From an uncultured Prevotella sp. (GTDB lineage Bacteria; Bacteroidota; Bacteroidia; Bacteroidales; Bacteroidaceae), in contig USPK01000062.1 in NCBI GenBank assembly GCA_900556465.1, positions 1-6,668 on the forward strand: DNA of 6,668 bases, given 5' to 3'. The position numbers and the translations under genes are program-made. Under the pieces are notes generated by a model. It did no database searches and was not told the origin of the DNA. It worked only from the letters and a program-made list of their open reading frames with translations. Each line of letters starts with the position of its first letter. Within the stretch, counting starts at the first letter, position 1. Shown piece by piece: positions 1 to 6,403 of this stretch.

Positions 1-480
1 GCCCGGAAGAGAAAGGATAAGCCCATGGATTACATGCTCGAGACGCGCGGGCTCACCAAGCGCTTCGGCCGCGGCGACCAGGGCCAGGGCCGGTGCGGCC
101 TTTTCCGCTTGCTGCGGGAGGGCGGCCGGCGGGGCGGCAAAGGCCGGCTGTTCGACCCGACCGGCTGGGGCGGCGGCCGCCGGACGGTGGGACGTCCGTC
201 CGGCCTTGGCCACGGGGCGCGGGGCCGTCTCCGTGCGGACGCCGGCCGGCTGCGGCGTACGGGCCGGCCGGGGCGCCAGCAGGACGTAGCCTACGACCAG
301 CGCGGCGGCCGCAGCGGGCAGGGCGAGGAACCAGCGCCGCCGTTGGCGCGGCGCACGCTGGCGCGCCGGGCCGTCGGGCAGCGCCTGGCTGAGGCGTTGC
401 CAGCCGTCGCGGGGCAACGGGTCCTCCCATTGCCGGGCCTGTTCGCGCAGGCGTTTTTCCCATTCGGTGAGCTCCTTCAT
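1..480 (-). CDS. Putative anti-sigma factor, single-pass membrane protein (3' end beyond window)
   Basis: The frame is open from ATG at 480 to base 1 (160 codons, no stop), so the C-terminus is missing. Its ATG overlaps the sigma factor's TGA as ATGA, implying translational coupling. The N-terminus (MKELTEWEKRLREQARQWED, then PLPRDGW) is charged, with W-E-K-x-L at the front and a P-x-x-x-W turn. This resembles the cytoplasmic sigma-binding end of small membrane proteins encoded after ECF sigma factors in Bacteroidales. An Arg cluster (RQRRRW, about 45-50) leads into one hydrophobic segment at about 50-68 (WFLALPAAAAALVVGYVLLA), suggesting N-in topology. The rest visible (about 70-145) is Ala/Pro-rich with scattered Arg, probably an extended periplasmic linker. 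By hand count G+C is 243 of 300 over 61-360, higher than its neighbours. The membrane and operon evidence is good. The anti-sigma role is inferred from position and layout, since no conserved domain is clearly visible. Confidence 0.7.
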   Translation of the reverse strand, partial: MKELTEWEKRLREQARQWEDPLPRDGWQRLSQALPDGPARQRAPRQRRRWFLALPAAAAALVVGYVLLAPRPARTPQPAGVRTETAPRPVAKAGRTSHRPAAAAPAGRVEQPAFAAPPAALPQQAEKAAPALALVAAAEALGEPARLEHVIHGLILSLPG

Positions 481-1016
481 GCGTCGTGAGTTTTCTGGTA
501 TTGGATGATTTCTTTTTTCAGCAAGGCTTTCGCCCGGAGATATTGGGAGGCCGAGGTGCTCTCCTTAATATGGAGTTGGCGGGCAATGTCGCGGTGGCTC
601 CAGCCCTCGATGAGGTAGAGGTTGAGCACGGTGCGGTAGCCGGGCGGCAACTGCCCGATGAGCCGGAGCAGCACGTCGGCGGGGAGTTCGGGAGGCGGCG
701 CTTCGTCGGGCAGTTCGGGCAGCTCGTCGGTGTCGGTGAACGTCAGGCGGCGGCGTTCCTGCAGGTAGGCCACCGCACGGTTGGCAAAGACGCGCCGTAG
801 CCAGGCTTCCAGCGAGCCCTGGCCCCGGTAACGGAAGGTGCGTATGGCTGAGAACACCGAGAGGAAGCCGTCGTGGAGCAAGTCCTCGGCTTCCTCTTGG
901 CGCCCGGTGTAGCGCCGGCAAAGGGCGAGCAAGCGGCCGCCGTAACACTCGTAGAGTGCCCGGCGTGCCTGGTTGTCGCCCGCGCGGCAGCCCTCGGCCA
1001 TTTCGCGTTCCGTCAT
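477..1016 (-). CDS. ECF-family RNA polymerase sigma factor (sigma-70 family)
   Basis: This 179-residue protein has the two-domain plan and usual length of an ECF sigma factor, which directs core RNA polymerase to a small regulon. Region 2 spans about 10-90: a helix ending LYECYGGRLLALCRRYTG, the -10-binding core EEAEDLLHDGFLSVF (41-55), and the GSLEAWLRRVFANRAVAYLQ helix (67-86). An acidic, Pro-rich linker covers about 95-112. Region 4 spans about 113-170, with LPPGYRTVLNLYLIEGWSHR and a helix-turn-helix IARQLHIKESTSASQYL (144-160) for the -35 element. The ATG at 1016 fits because MTEREMAEGCRAGD matches the family's usual N-terminus. It starts 8 bp after the NigD-like stop and overlaps the membrane protein downstream by 4 bp, so the three genes are probably one transcript. 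Such sigma factors often activate their own operon, but no target promoter is obvious here. Regulon and signal cannot be told from sequence. Confidence 0.95.
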   Translation of the reverse strand: MTEREMAEGCRAGDNQARRALYECYGGRLLALCRRYTGRQEEAEDLLHDGFLSVFSAIRTFRYRGQGSLEAWLRRVFANRAVAYLQERRRLTFTDTDELPELPDEAPPPELPADVLLRLIGQLPPGYRTVLNLYLIEGWSHRDIARQLHIKESTSASQYLRAKALLKKEIIQYQKTHDA

Positions 1017-1024
1017 CGTACTTC

Positions 1025-1723
1025 TTATTCTAAGGAGGTGTAGCCGGTTGTTTGCAGGCCTTGTGCGGCGGTCTCTTCTTCTTTCTTCAGCGTCCAGGTG
1101 CGTGTGTTGCCGGACAGGTCGACGTAGCTGAGCGTCAGTCCCGGGGCGTCGGCCACGTCGCCCAGCGGCAGCGAGATGTAGCTCGTGGCCAGGGCCTGGC
1201 GTCCGTCACCGTTCTGGTTGTGGCGGAACTCCAGGCGCACGTAGCCGTTCGCGTCGGTCTCGTTGTAGCGGACGACGTTGGCGTAGTGCGTGCGGCCGCC
1301 GTAGGGGGTGACGGGCATGCGGAACTGGATGTTGAGATGCCCGCCGGCAATCCATACGTCGTCCACGGCGGCCGGGTCGTTGCCCAAGCTGTCGCTTTCG
1401 GCCTCGGACGGTTCGGGGAAAAAGTCCTTCGTGAGGACGCGGAGCAGTTCTACAAGGTAGATGGACTGCGGCCGGCGGTCGCCCTCGAGATACTGGAAGC
1501 TGGCGATGACGCGCTGGCCCGGGCGCTGGGCGCCGCAGTAGACGAGCAGCGTGCTGTCGGCCACGGTGAGCGCTTCGCCGGAGTCGAAGCGGATGGCATA
1601 CTGTTGGTCGAGGCGCTCGACGGTGCCCATGCCGACGTAAAGGGGGATGTAGTCATCGTCGTTACACGACGCGAGGCCGACAATACAGGTCAGAAGGGCC
1701 AGAAGCAGGTGCTTGCATTTCAT
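1025..1723 (-). CDS. NigD-like lipoprotein, probably surface-exposed
   Basis: This 232-residue protein begins with a lipoprotein signal peptide: MKCKH, a Leu/Ala core, and lipobox LASC with the lipidated Cys at 20. An in-frame TTG at 1750 would add nine residues ahead of the signal peptide, so ATG 1723 is preferred; it follows an A-rich stretch typical of Bacteroidota starts. The residues after the Cys (NDDDY) resemble the acidic lipoprotein export signal that sends Bacteroidota lipoproteins to the cell surface. The body matches the two-domain NigD-like family: an N-terminal beta domain (about 25-100, with GTVERLDQQYAIRFDSGE and PGQRVIASFQYLEGD) and a C-terminal domain (about 115-210, with DVWIAGGHLNIQF, NGYVRLEFRHNQNGDG and LTLSYVDLSGNTRTW). 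The family is named after NigD of the nigrescin bacteriocin operon of Prevotella nigrescens, and its biochemical function is unknown. The gene is first in an operon with the ECF sigma factor, suggesting an envelope role. Confidence 0.88.
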   Translation of the reverse strand: MKCKHLLLALLTCIVGLASCNDDDYIPLYVGMGTVERLDQQYAIRFDSGEALTVADSTLLVYCGAQRPGQRVIASFQYLEGDRRPQSIYLVELLRVLTKDFFPEPSEAESDSLGNDPAAVDDVWIAGGHLNIQFRMPVTPYGGRTHYANVVRYNETDANGYVRLEFRHNQNGDGRQALATSYISLPLGDVADAPGLTLSYVDLSGNTRTWTLKKEEETAAQGLQTTGYTSLE

Positions 1724-1836
1724 AAGTGTAGCTTTTTTTGATGTGAACAATTGGCGTAACGGCGCCGGGAGGGGCCGGGGGCGCTTTTCCCGTTGCCGTA
1801 CATGCTATAAATAGCGGAGCGGCGCTTTCCTTGCAT
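1720..1836 (-). CDS. Possible 38-codon leader ORF overlapping the NigD-like start
   Basis: An ATG at 1836 opens 38 codons that end in TGA at 1722-1720, overlapping the lipoprotein ATG as ATGA. An AGGAGG lies at 1844-1839, but only 2 bases before this ATG, which is too close for a good ribosome site. A second in-frame ATG sits at codon 12. The peptide (starting MQGKRRSAIYSMYGNGKS) is basic, hydrophilic and without a recognisable domain. It begins just downstream of the glnN terminator, so it would need read-through or a promoter inside the terminator to be transcribed. A chance open frame of this length is quite possible in GC-rich DNA. Confidence 0.2.
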   Translation of the reverse strand: MQGKRRSAIYSMYGNGKSAPGPSRRRYANCSHQKKLHL

Positions 1837-1845
1837 CGCCTCCTG
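1724..1845 (-). promoter_or_regulatory. Upstream region of the NigD-like/sigma operon
   Basis: This 122-bp gap lies between the glnN terminator and the lipoprotein start and should hold the operon promoter. The only AT-rich box is TATTTATAG at 1813-1805, about 82 bp before the ATG. It resembles a -10/-7 element but does not fit TAnnTTTG, and no TTTG-like -33 box is seen at the expected spacing. A GC-rich stretch follows, then CAAAAAAAG just before the ATG, the usual A-rich translation context. An ECF-type self-regulated promoter is possible but no motif can be assigned. Confidence 0.3.
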
Positions 1846-1888
1846 TTAAAAAATAAGAAATCCCGGACGGCGCGTGCCGCCCGGGATT
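1846..1888 (-). terminator. Intrinsic terminator after glnN
   Basis: A 13-bp stem (arms 1888-1876 and 1871-1859) closes a 4-base loop, and the transcript continues UCUUAUUUUUUAA. The one non-Watson-Crick pair is G-U in the minus-strand RNA but would be A-C in the plus-strand RNA, and only the minus side has the U-tract. The terminator is therefore directional and ends the glnN transcript, separating it from the NigD-like operon. Confidence 0.9.
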
Positions 1889-1900
1889 GCGGATGAGGGA

Positions 1901-1917
1901 CGGTCCGTAGCGGACCG
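1901..1917 (-). other. Short hairpin between the glnN stop and its terminator
   Basis: CGGTCCG and CGGACCG form a perfect 7-bp stem around a 3-base loop, six bases after the glnN stop codon. There is no U-tract, so it is not itself a terminator. It could protect the mRNA 3' end or be incidental. Confidence 0.4.
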
Positions 1918-1922
1918 GTGTT

Positions 1923-4112
1923 TCAGCGGATGAAGAGCAACTCGCGATACTTGGGCAGGGTCCACATGCCGTCCTCGACAATGAGCTCGAGCTTGTCGAT
2001 ATGGTAGCGGATGGAGTCCATGTAGGGGGCTATCTCGTCGTGGTAGGCGATGGCCTTCTCGCGGATGTTCTCGATTTTGTTGACCACTTTGCGCTTCTCG
2101 ACCATGGCTTCCACGTTTTCGGCGATGAAGCTCGTGTGCTTGTTGATCTTTTCAATGAGGTCGATGTTGTAGGCGCAGAGCTCCTTGGCGCGGTCGGCGG
2201 GGAAAGTGACCTGTATCTTGTGCACGTTGTCTACGAGCTCGCTCTGGTACTTCGTGGCTACGGGGATGATGTGGTTCATGCAGAGGTCGCCCAATACGCG
2301 CGCTTCCACCTGAATCTTTTTCTGGTAGGTCTCCCACTTGATTTCGTTGCGCGCCTCGAGTTCGTGGCGGCACATGACGTTCATGTCTTCAAACATGCGT
2401 ACGCTCTCTTCGTCCAGATAGCGGTCGAAGATGAGCGGGCAACTGGTCTCGCAGTCCAGGCCCCTGCGGGCGGCCTCGGCCTTCCACTCCTCGCTGTACC
2501 CGTTACCGTCGAAGTGGATGGGCTTGCAGGTCTTGATGTCCTCGCGGAGTACGTCGAGAATGGCGCTGACCCGGCTCTCTCCCTTGGCAATAAGGGCGTC
2601 GACGCGCGTCTTGAAGTCCGTGAGGGCTTCGGCTACCGCGGTGTTGAGGGCAATCATGGCGCTGGCGCAGTTGGCACTGGAACCGACGGCGCGGAACTCG
2701 AAACGGTTTCCGGTAAAGGCGAACGGCGACGTGCGGTTACGGTCCGTGTTGTCGATCATGAGTTCCGGCAGCTGCGGGATGTCGAGCTTGACGCCGTGCT
2801 TGCCTTCCATGGTGAAGAGTTCGTCCTTCGTGGATTTCTCCACCTTGTCGAGCAGCTCGGTGAGCTGTGTGCCGAGGAAGGAGGAGATGATGGCGGGCGG
2901 CGCCTCGTTGGCTCCCAGACGGTGGGCGTTGCTGGCGCTCATGATGGAGGCTTTGAGCAGGCCGTTGTGGCGGTACACGCCCATCAGCGTCTCTACGACG
3001 AACGTGATGAACCGGAGGCTGTCCTTCGGATTCTTGCCCGGTGCGTGCAGCAATATGCCCGTGTCGGTCGTCAGACTCCAGTTGTTGTGCTTGCCACTAC
3101 CGTTGATGCCGGCGAAAGGCTTTTCGTGGAGCAGGCAACGGAATCCGTGTTTACGGGCTATCTTCCGCATGAGCGACATGATAAGCATGTTGTGGTCCAC
3201 GGCTAAGTTGCATTCCTCGAAGATGGGGGCCAGCTCGAACTGATTCGGGGCTACCTCGTTGTGGCGTGTCTTGCAGGGGATGCCAAGCTCTAAGGCCTGG
3301 ATTTCGAGGTCACGCATGAATTCTGCGACTCGTTCGGGAATGGCCCCGAAGTAGTGGTCCTCCATCTGCTGGTTCTTGGCCGAGTCGTGGCCCATGAGGG
3401 TGCGGCCCGTGAGCAACAGGTCGGGACGGGCGGCATAGAGGCCCTCGTCCACGAGGAAGTATTCCTGTTCCCAGCCCAAGTTGGCCTGCACGTGCTTCAC
3501 GTCGGAGTCGAAGTAGTGGGCTACGGCCGTTGCGGCCTTGTCTACGGCCGCGAGGGCTTTCTTCAGTGGCGCCTTGTAGTCGAGTGCTTCCCCGGTGTAG
3601 GAGATGAAGACCGTGGGAATCATCAACGTATCCCCGATGATGAAGACCGGGGACGCGGGGTCCCAGGCCGAGTAGCCGCGCGCCTCGAACGTGGAGCGGA
3701 TGCCGCCGTTCGGGAAGGAGGACGCGTCGGACTCTTGCTGTACGAGCTCCTTGCCGGAGAAGGCCTCGATCATGCCGCCCTTGTAATCGTGCTCTACGAA
3801 GGCGTCGTGCTTCTCGGCGGTCCCTTCGGTCAGGGGCTGGAACCAGTGCGTGCAGTGCGTAACGCCCATGTCCATGGCCCACTGTTTCATGCCCTGGGCT
3901 ATCTCATCGGCGACAGAGAGTTCGAGCGGCGTGCCGCTCTCGATAGTCTCGCGCAGTTTTCGGTAAGTTTTCAGGGGAAGGTACTTAAACATCTTCTCCT
4001 GGTTGAATACGTATTTGGCAAAATACTCCGAGGGGCGTTCTTTCGGGGTCTTGATTTCTAACGGGCGTTTCTTGAACGCTTCCTCTACGACTTTGAATCT
4101 TAAGTTGGACAT
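1923..4112 (-). CDS. glnN: Glutamine synthetase type III (GlnN)
   Basis: This cytoplasmic enzyme makes glutamine from glutamate, ammonia and ATP and is the main ammonium-assimilating step in many Bacteroidota. At 729 residues it is full length for the type III family, far longer than type I (about 470) or type II. Visible family signatures, in order, are GGIRSTFEARGYSAWDP (136-152), NLGWEQEYFLVDEG (211-224, metal-binding glutamates), RHNEVAPNQFELAPIFEECN (283-302), the ATP-site motif NGSGKHNNWSL (337-347), and NRTSPFAFTGNRFEFRAVGS (459-478). The C-terminal third (about 580-729) is mostly helical with EARNEIKWETYQKKIQVEAR, typical of type III. No residue looks lost. The ATG at 4112 (MSNLRFKVVEEAF) follows an AC-rich stretch and matches family starts. 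It lies 72 bp after dapL in the same direction, with two alternative hairpins in the gap, and ends at a strong terminator. It may be co-transcribed with dapL or have its own promoter. Confidence 0.98.
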   Translation of the reverse strand: MSNLRFKVVEEAFKKRPLEIKTPKERPSEYFAKYVFNQEKMFKYLPLKTYRKLRETIESGTPLELSVADEIAQGMKQWAMDMGVTHCTHWFQPLTEGTAEKHDAFVEHDYKGGMIEAFSGKELVQQESDASSFPNGGIRSTFEARGYSAWDPASPVFIIGDTLMIPTVFISYTGEALDYKAPLKKALAAVDKAATAVAHYFDSDVKHVQANLGWEQEYFLVDEGLYAARPDLLLTGRTLMGHDSAKNQQMEDHYFGAIPERVAEFMRDLEIQALELGIPCKTRHNEVAPNQFELAPIFEECNLAVDHNMLIMSLMRKIARKHGFRCLLHEKPFAGINGSGKHNNWSLTTDTGILLHAPGKNPKDSLRFITFVVETLMGVYRHNGLLKASIMSASNAHRLGANEAPPAIISSFLGTQLTELLDKVEKSTKDELFTMEGKHGVKLDIPQLPELMIDNTDRNRTSPFAFTGNRFEFRAVGSSANCASAMIALNTAVAEALTDFKTRVDALIAKGESRVSAILDVLREDIKTCKPIHFDGNGYSEEWKAEAARRGLDCETSCPLIFDRYLDEESVRMFEDMNVMCRHELEARNEIKWETYQKKIQVEARVLGDLCMNHIIPVATKYQSELVDNVHKIQVTFPADRAKELCAYNIDLIEKINKHTSFIAENVEAMVEKRKVVNKIENIREKAIAYHDEIAPYMDSIRYHIDKLELIVEDGMWTLPKYRELLFIR

Positions 4113-4145
4113 AAGGCCTTGTTGTTTTATGTGGATAGCTGGGAG

Positions 4146-4178
4146 CGGGGAGGTTACGGTCGCCTCCCCGGTGGAGAG
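4146..4178 (-). promoter_or_regulatory. Two mutually exclusive hairpins in the dapL-glnN gap
   Basis: In the minus-strand RNA the segment GGGGAG (4169-4164) can pair in two ways. With the downstream arm it gives CGGGGAGG/CCUCCCCG, 8 bp with a 9-base loop (4170-4163 and 4153-4146). With the upstream CUCUCC (4178-4173) it gives 6 bp including one G-U, with a 3-base loop. Only one can form at a time, as in an attenuator. No U-tract follows the larger stem, so a plain terminator is unlikely. The site is 34 bp before glnN. A regulatory role is inference; simple mRNA processing or chance in GC-rich DNA are alternatives. Confidence 0.35.
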
Positions 4179-4184
4179 AGGGAT

Positions 4185-5417
4185 TTAGCGCTTCATCCAT
4201 GCGCGCAGGCGCTGCATGGCTTTCTCGCAATCGGAGCGGCTGCCGAAGGCCGTCAGGCGTATGTATCCTTCGCCCGCGGGGCCGAAGCCTACGCCCGGGG
4301 TCGAGACTATGCCCACCTCGCTGAGGAGCTGGTCGAAGAAGGCCCAGCTGCCGGTGCCCTCGGGCGTGCGGAACCAGATGTAGGGGGCATCTACGCCGCC
4401 GTAGGCCTGGAGGCCTACCTCGGCCAACGTTTCGCGCATGATGCGCGCGTTCTCCATATAATATTGTATCGTTTCGCGTACCTGCGCCTTGCCTTCCGGC
4501 GTGTAGATGGCCTCGGCCGCGCGCTGCACGATGTAGGCCGTGCCGTTGAACTTCGTACACTGGCGGCGGTTCCACAGACTGTTGAGCTGCACCGTCTCGC
4601 CTGTCGACGCCTTCACCTGGAGGGCTTTGGGCACCACCGTGAAGCCGCAGCGCAGACCCGTGAAGCCGGCCGTCTTGGAGTAGGAGTGGAACTCGACCGC
4701 GCAGCGCTCTGCCCCGGCAATCTCATAGATGGAGTGCGGGATTTCGGGCCGTGTGATGTAGGCCTCGTAGGCGGCGTCGTAGAGGATGAGGCTTTCGTGC
4801 GCCAAGGCATAGTCCACCCATTTCTGCAGTTCCGCTTTCGAGAGCGTCGTACCCGTCGGGTTGTTGGGGTAGCACAGGTAGATGAGGTCCACCTTGTGGT
4901 CCGGCAGGGCCGGCGTGAAGTCGTTCTCCGCCGTACAGGGGCAGTAGGTCACCTTGTCCCACGCGCCGTTGGCAAAGTTGCCGGAGCGGCCGCCCATAAC
5001 GTTCGAGTCGATGTAGACCGGGTAAATCGGGTCGGTGACGCAGATTGTGTTCTCCTGGCCCAGGATGTCGCCGAAGTTTCCCGTGTCGCTCTTCGCGCCG
5101 TCGTTGATAAAGATTTCGTCCGCGTCGAGCACGACGCCGCGCGGTACGAAGTCGTTCTCCACGATGGCTTGGCGCAAGAACTCGTAGCCGTGTTCCGGGC
5201 CGTAGCCCCTGAACGTCTTTTCACTGCCCATCTCGTCGACGGCGCGGTGAAGCGCCTCGATGACGGCGGGCGCCAGCGGGCGCGTCACGTCGCCAATGCC
5301 CAGGCGGATCAGGTCCGTTTCCGGGTGAGCCTGCTTAAAGTCTGCCACCCGCCGCGCTATGTCGGAGAAGAGGTAGTTGCTTTGCAGCTTGAGGAAGTTT
5401 TCGTTAATGCTTGCCAT
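4185..5417 (-). CDS. dapL: LL-diaminopimelate aminotransferase (DapL)
   Basis: This PLP enzyme converts tetrahydrodipicolinate and glutamate directly to LL-2,6-diaminopimelate and 2-oxoglutarate, bypassing the DapD/DapC/DapE succinylase steps. The 410-residue length is normal for bacterial DapL. It has the fold-type I aminotransferase layout: an N-terminal arm (MASINENFLKLQSNYLFSDI), LIRLGIGDVTRPL (36-48), GYGPEHGYEFLRQAI (71-85), LCYPNNPTGT (181-190, with the PLP-contacting Asn), LYDAAYEAY (212-220, Asp and Tyr of the PLP site), the Schiff-base lysine K248 in HSYSKTAGFTGLRCGF, and the substrate-carboxylate Arg R387 in GEGYIRLTAFG. The frame stays open upstream to 5762, inside dapF, but ATG 5417 is chosen because the family N-terminus begins there and it follows an A-rich stretch. 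The 125-bp gap after dapF holds a short 4-bp hairpin followed by CTTTTCGTTTC, at most a weak terminator, and no clear promoter box. Its product is the substrate of the neighbouring DapF. Confidence 0.97.
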   Translation of the reverse strand: MASINENFLKLQSNYLFSDIARRVADFKQAHPETDLIRLGIGDVTRPLAPAVIEALHRAVDEMGSEKTFRGYGPEHGYEFLRQAIVENDFVPRGVVLDADEIFINDGAKSDTGNFGDILGQENTICVTDPIYPVYIDSNVMGGRSGNFANGAWDKVTYCPCTAENDFTPALPDHKVDLIYLCYPNNPTGTTLSKAELQKWVDYALAHESLILYDAAYEAYITRPEIPHSIYEIAGAERCAVEFHSYSKTAGFTGLRCGFTVVPKALQVKASTGETVQLNSLWNRRQCTKFNGTAYIVQRAAEAIYTPEGKAQVRETIQYYMENARIMRETLAEVGLQAYGGVDAPYIWFRTPEGTGSWAFFDQLLSEVGIVSTPGVGFGPAGEGYIRLTAFGSRSDCEKAMQRLRAWMKR

Positions 5418-5542
5418 GATTTTTGTGTTAGGTCCGGGCAGGGAGCGCGTCGCGTTGCCGCTGCTTCCGGAGGGATGTATCGTATGGACAGAAACGAAAA
5501 GGGCAGGGTGCCGTTCTCCCCGCCGCTTTCCGCAGTATTTCC

Positions 5543-6403
5543 TTATAAGGTATCGTCGTAGGCAATCCGGCCGTCGAACACCTTCGTCGCGCCGCCTGTC
5601 ATGTAGACGTGGCCGTCCGTCGCGCGCCACTCGATGCCGAGGCGCCCGCCGTCCATCACGACCTCCGCGCGCCGGTCCGTGCGGTGCGTCAGTGCGGCGG
5701 CCACGGCGGTGGCACAGGCTCCCGTCCCGCAGGCCATGGTGATGCCCGAACCGCGTTCCCACACGCGCATGCGCAGGCTACCGTCCGCCTGCACTTCGGC
5801 AAACTCTATGTTGCAGCGCTCGGGGAAAATCGGCGCGAACTCCAGCGTCGGCCCGATTTCGGCCAGGGGCAGGTCTTCCACGCCTTTGGTGAAGATGACG
5901 AAGTGCGGGTTGCCCATCGAGACAAAAGTCCCCGTGAACACCTCGCCGCGTGTGCTCGTCACGTTGCCTTCCGTCAGGCTGCCGTCCGGTGTGGCCAGTT
6001 GCGTGGGGACGGCCGTAGCCGGTGCGCCCATATCGACCGTCACCTCTTCCACCAGGCCGTTCGCGCCCACCTTCAGGTCGAGCACCTTGATGCCCGAGCC
6101 CGTCTCCAGCTTCACCTGTCGGGCTGCGGTCAGGCCGTTGTCGTAGAGGTATTTCCCGATACAGCGCGAAGCGTTGCCGCACATGCGGGCCTCCGAGCCG
6201 TCGGCGTTGAAGATGCGCATGGAGAAGTCTGCCTTCTCCGACGGGCCGATGAGCACCAGTCCGTCGCTCCCGATGCCCTTGTGACGGTCGCTCCAGCGAA
6301 CGGCCCAGACTTCGGGGTGAGCGATGGGGTACTTCTGCGTGTCGACATAGATGTAGTCGTTGCCGGCACCGTGCATCTTGGTAAATTCTATGAATTTTCT
6401 CAT
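5543..6403 (-). CDS. dapF: Diaminopimelate epimerase (DapF)
   Basis: This cofactor-independent epimerase converts LL- to meso-diaminopimelate, the cross-linking residue of peptidoglycan and the precursor of lysine. At 286 residues it is normal in length. The two pseudo-symmetric halves each carry a catalytic cysteine: Cys75 in NADGSEARMCGNASRC (66-81) and Cys225 in ERGSGITMACGTGACATAV (216-234). Other family marks are FTKMHGAGNDYIYVDT (7-22), GIGSDGLVLIG (43-53), LETGSGI (99-105), DMGAP (124-128) and MGNPHFVIF (163-171). The start at 6403 gives MRKFIEFTKMHG; a slightly shorter form is not offered by another ATG before the active-site motif except at Met10, which would cut into the core. A -7 promoter box lies about 55 bp upstream, so dapF is probably the first gene of the dapF-dapL(-glnN) unit. 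Confidence 0.98.
   Translation of the reverse strand: MRKFIEFTKMHGAGNDYIYVDTQKYPIAHPEVWAVRWSDRHKGIGSDGLVLIGPSEKADFSMRIFNADGSEARMCGNASRCIGKYLYDNGLTAARQVKLETGSGIKVLDLKVGANGLVEEVTVDMGAPATAVPTQLATPDGSLTEGNVTSTRGEVFTGTFVSMGNPHFVIFTKGVEDLPLAEIGPTLEFAPIFPERCNIEFAEVQADGSLRMRVWERGSGITMACGTGACATAVAAALTHRTDRRAEVVMDGGRLGIEWRATDGHVYMTGGATKVFDGRIAYDDTL

Noticed and set aside
25..489. A plus-strand frame whose start, MLETRGLTKRFGRG, looks like the N-terminus of an ABC-transporter ATPase.
   Set aside because: The resemblance stops after about 15 residues; there is no Walker A, signature or Walker B motif and the rest is Arg/Gly low complexity. The frame is antisense to the membrane protein coupled to the sigma factor.
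1031..1040. CACCTCCTTA in the sense strand of the NigD-like gene, identical to the anti-Shine-Dalgarno tail of 16S rRNA.
   Set aside because: It is explained by the codons for Thr-Ser-Leu near the C-terminus. Pairing with AGGAGG at 1844-1839 in the same transcript is possible but nothing else supports it.
5433..5508. GGGCAGGG occurs twice in the dapF-dapL gap, a possible operator pair.
   Set aside because: Eight bases in GC-rich DNA, without symmetry or defined spacing to a promoter, is not enough.
4119..5561. A 480-codon plus-strand open frame, longer than dapL itself.
   Set aside because: It lies wholly antisense to dapL and its flanks, is Val/Ala/Arg/Asp-rich without any motif, and is the expected shadow of a GC-rich gene. 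The same applies to 2001-3206 opposite glnN.
5418..5762. The dapL frame remains open 345 bases upstream, into dapF, suggesting an N-terminal extension.
   Set aside because: The extension is Arg/Gly/His-rich without homology, while MASINENFLKLQ at 5417 is the family's normal start and gives the normal 410 residues.
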